From Paenibacillus ihbetae (GTDB lineage Bacteria; Bacillota; Bacilli; Paenibacillales; Paenibacillaceae), in NCBI RefSeq assembly GCF_002741055.1, contig NZ_CP016809.1, forward strand, positions 2,254,501 to 2,318,500: a stretch of DNA of 64,000 bases. Direction: 5' to 3'. The notes beneath the pieces were generated by a model. It ran no database searches. It saw only the letters and a list, made by a program, of their open reading frames with translations, and was not told where the DNA came from. The position numbers were made by a program, and so were the translations under genes. Of the stretch, positions 63,130 through 64,000 are shown one piece after another. Position 1 is the stretch's first letter, and the number at the start of each line of letters is the position of its first letter.

Positions 63130-64000
63130 CTACATGGGCGTTGCTGCCTCCTCCCGGTATTCGGAAGGCGTCTTACCCGTTATTTTCTTGAACACCTGCG
63201 TAAAATACCGCGGATCCTGATAACCGACAAGCGGCGCAACCTGGTACACCTTGACTTGGGTATTGCGCAGAATGCTCTTGGCCTTCTCGATCCGGCACTC
63301 CGTCAAATACTCCAGGAAGGTATATCCCGTCGTCTGCTTGAACAGCGTACAAAAATGGCCGATGCTCAAATCGGACAGCTCGGATACTTCCTCGATGCTG
63401 AGATCCTTCTGGTAATGCTCGGCAATGTACGCCTTGGCTTTGCCGATGACGGCCTGGATGTTGTCCCGGGAGTGGCCGGTTCGGCTGTCGGTCATCCATT
63501 GGCCGAAACGCGATTTCATGACATCCATCAGCTCCTGCAGCGTCTCGGATGATTGGAACTGCTGCAGCAGTTCCTCCAGAGACCATTCGAACGTCACCTT
63601 CATATGCTCGAATTGCCGATACAGCACGACACTCAGCTCAAACAGCAGACGCTCCGCCATTTTCCGGCTGATAGCATGCTCGCCGATATACGCCTTGGTT
63701 TCGTCCAAGAGCTCAAGCAGACGCTCCTTGTTGAGCGTACGGATGCTTTCCACCATGAGCGACTCCAGCTGCTTGGGATATTTCAATCCGCCAGACTGCT
63801 CCGCTGCGGATTCCCCTCCTCCCGGGAACACGCCCTCCGCTCCCGTATAAAAACGCCGGTACAAAGCCCTCACCGCCGTTTCGTACGCCACGCCGAGCCG
63901 GTCGATACCGGTCATGCCGCCGCTGAAGCCGACGGAGCAGGACAGCTTCGTATATCGCTTGATCAGCCCGACCAGATCGCGCCCGATTGCTTCCTGCCGG
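63130..64000 (-). CDS. C-terminal part of a YesN-like AraC-type regulator (cut by window edge)
   Basis: The frame stays open from the stop at 63130 to the right edge; the ATG at 63915 is only internal. The visible 290 residues start with IGRDLVGLIKRYTKLSCSVGFSGG..GIDRLGVAYETAVRALYRRF, the degenerate GGDEF-like middle domain common in YesN relatives, then a helical linker, then two AraC helix-turn-helix motifs (LSIEEVSELSDLSIGHFCTLFKQTTG and KVYQVAPLVGYQDPRYFTQVFKK). The receiver domain would lie beyond the edge. Probably the regulator of another sugar-transport locus outside the window. Confidence 0.85.
   Translation of the reverse strand, partial: RQEAIGRDLVGLIKRYTKLSCSVGFSGGMTGIDRLGVAYETAVRALYRRFYTGAEGVFPGGGESAAEQSGGLKYPKQLESLMVESIRTLNKERLLELLDETKAYIGEHAISRKMAERLLFELSVVLYRQFEHMKVTFEWSLEELLQQFQSSETLQELMDVMKSRFGQWMTDSRTGHSRDNIQAVIGKAKAYIAEHYQKDLSIEEVSELSDLSIGHFCTLFKQTTGYTFLEYLTECRIEKAKSILRNTQVKVYQVAPLVGYQDPRYFTQVFKKITGKTPSEYREEAATPM

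Overview
The window looks like chromosomal DNA of a Paenibacillus-type Gram-positive bacterium. The evidence is a mid-50s percent GC feel, strong AGGAGG-type ribosome sites, YesM/YesN two-component systems beside carbohydrate ABC transporters, a cyclodextrin glucanotransferase almost as I remember the Bacillus circulans 251 enzyme, a Bacillus-order pur operon under a guanine riboswitch and PurR boxes, and a BceRS-BceAB module. The species assignment is inference; I ran no search.

Layout. (1) 1-2.9 kb: a lipoprotein penicillin-binding protein of the MecA/PBP2a type and a BlaI repressor, both leftward, behind a promoter that carries a textbook BlaI/MecI operator. (2) 3.2-5.8 kb: a PadR regulator and a membrane protein in an overlapping pair behind PadR-box-like sites, then a secreted protein and a small membrane protein of unknown function. 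(3) 6.2-7.4 kb: threonine dehydratase (ilvA). (4) 7.9-20.3 kb: one leftward locus of eight genes: two sugar permeases, a lipoprotein binding protein, a YesM-like kinase, a YesN-like regulator, a heparinase II/III-family enzyme, a GH88 unsaturated uronyl hydrolase and a DUF2264 protein. None of the three enzymes has a signal peptide, so they probably act on imported uronate-containing oligosaccharides. This is the best candidate here for a little-described system. (5) 20.4-26.1 kb: an MhqD-like hydrolase with an MhqR-like operator, an HxlR regulator divergent from an arginase-fold protein with an altered metal ligand, a PIG-L deacetylase, a double GNAT and a beta-lactamase-fold serine hydrolase. 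(6) 26.3-32.8 kb: secreted CGTase with a structured leader, convergent with a maltodextrin/cyclodextrin importer (MdxEFG type) behind CcpA/LacI-type operators. (7) 33.4-48.6 kb: the complete leftward operon purEKBCSQLFMNHD with tandem PurR boxes, a guanine riboswitch and a leader terminator; several of its gene gaps hold palindromic or tandem repeats. (8) 48.8-53.5 kb: universal stress protein, DUF1294 protein, a 45-residue protein, topoisomerase III and an MBL-fold hydrolase. (9) 53.6-58.2 kb: bceRS-bceAB antibiotic-peptide sensing and detoxification with a BceR site. (10) 58.2-64 kb: acyl-ACP thioesterase, GlsB/YeaQ-type protein, an SDR divergent from a WYL regulator, an MhqO-type dioxygenase and the C-terminal part of another YesN-like regulator cut by the window edge.

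The intergenic DNA is notable. A palindrome of the type ACAAGTCC..AAAAGGGACTTGT recurs in two three-copy arrays with the same 51-52 bp period (5.95 kb and 36.6 kb) and once at 44.8 kb. A second shared element of about 77 nt links 22.8 kb and 44.7 kb, and a CCCCGGATTT..AAATCCGGGG palindrome links 29.1 kb and 44.9 kb. I saw no tRNA, rRNA, CRISPR array, insertion sequence, prophage or replication origin.
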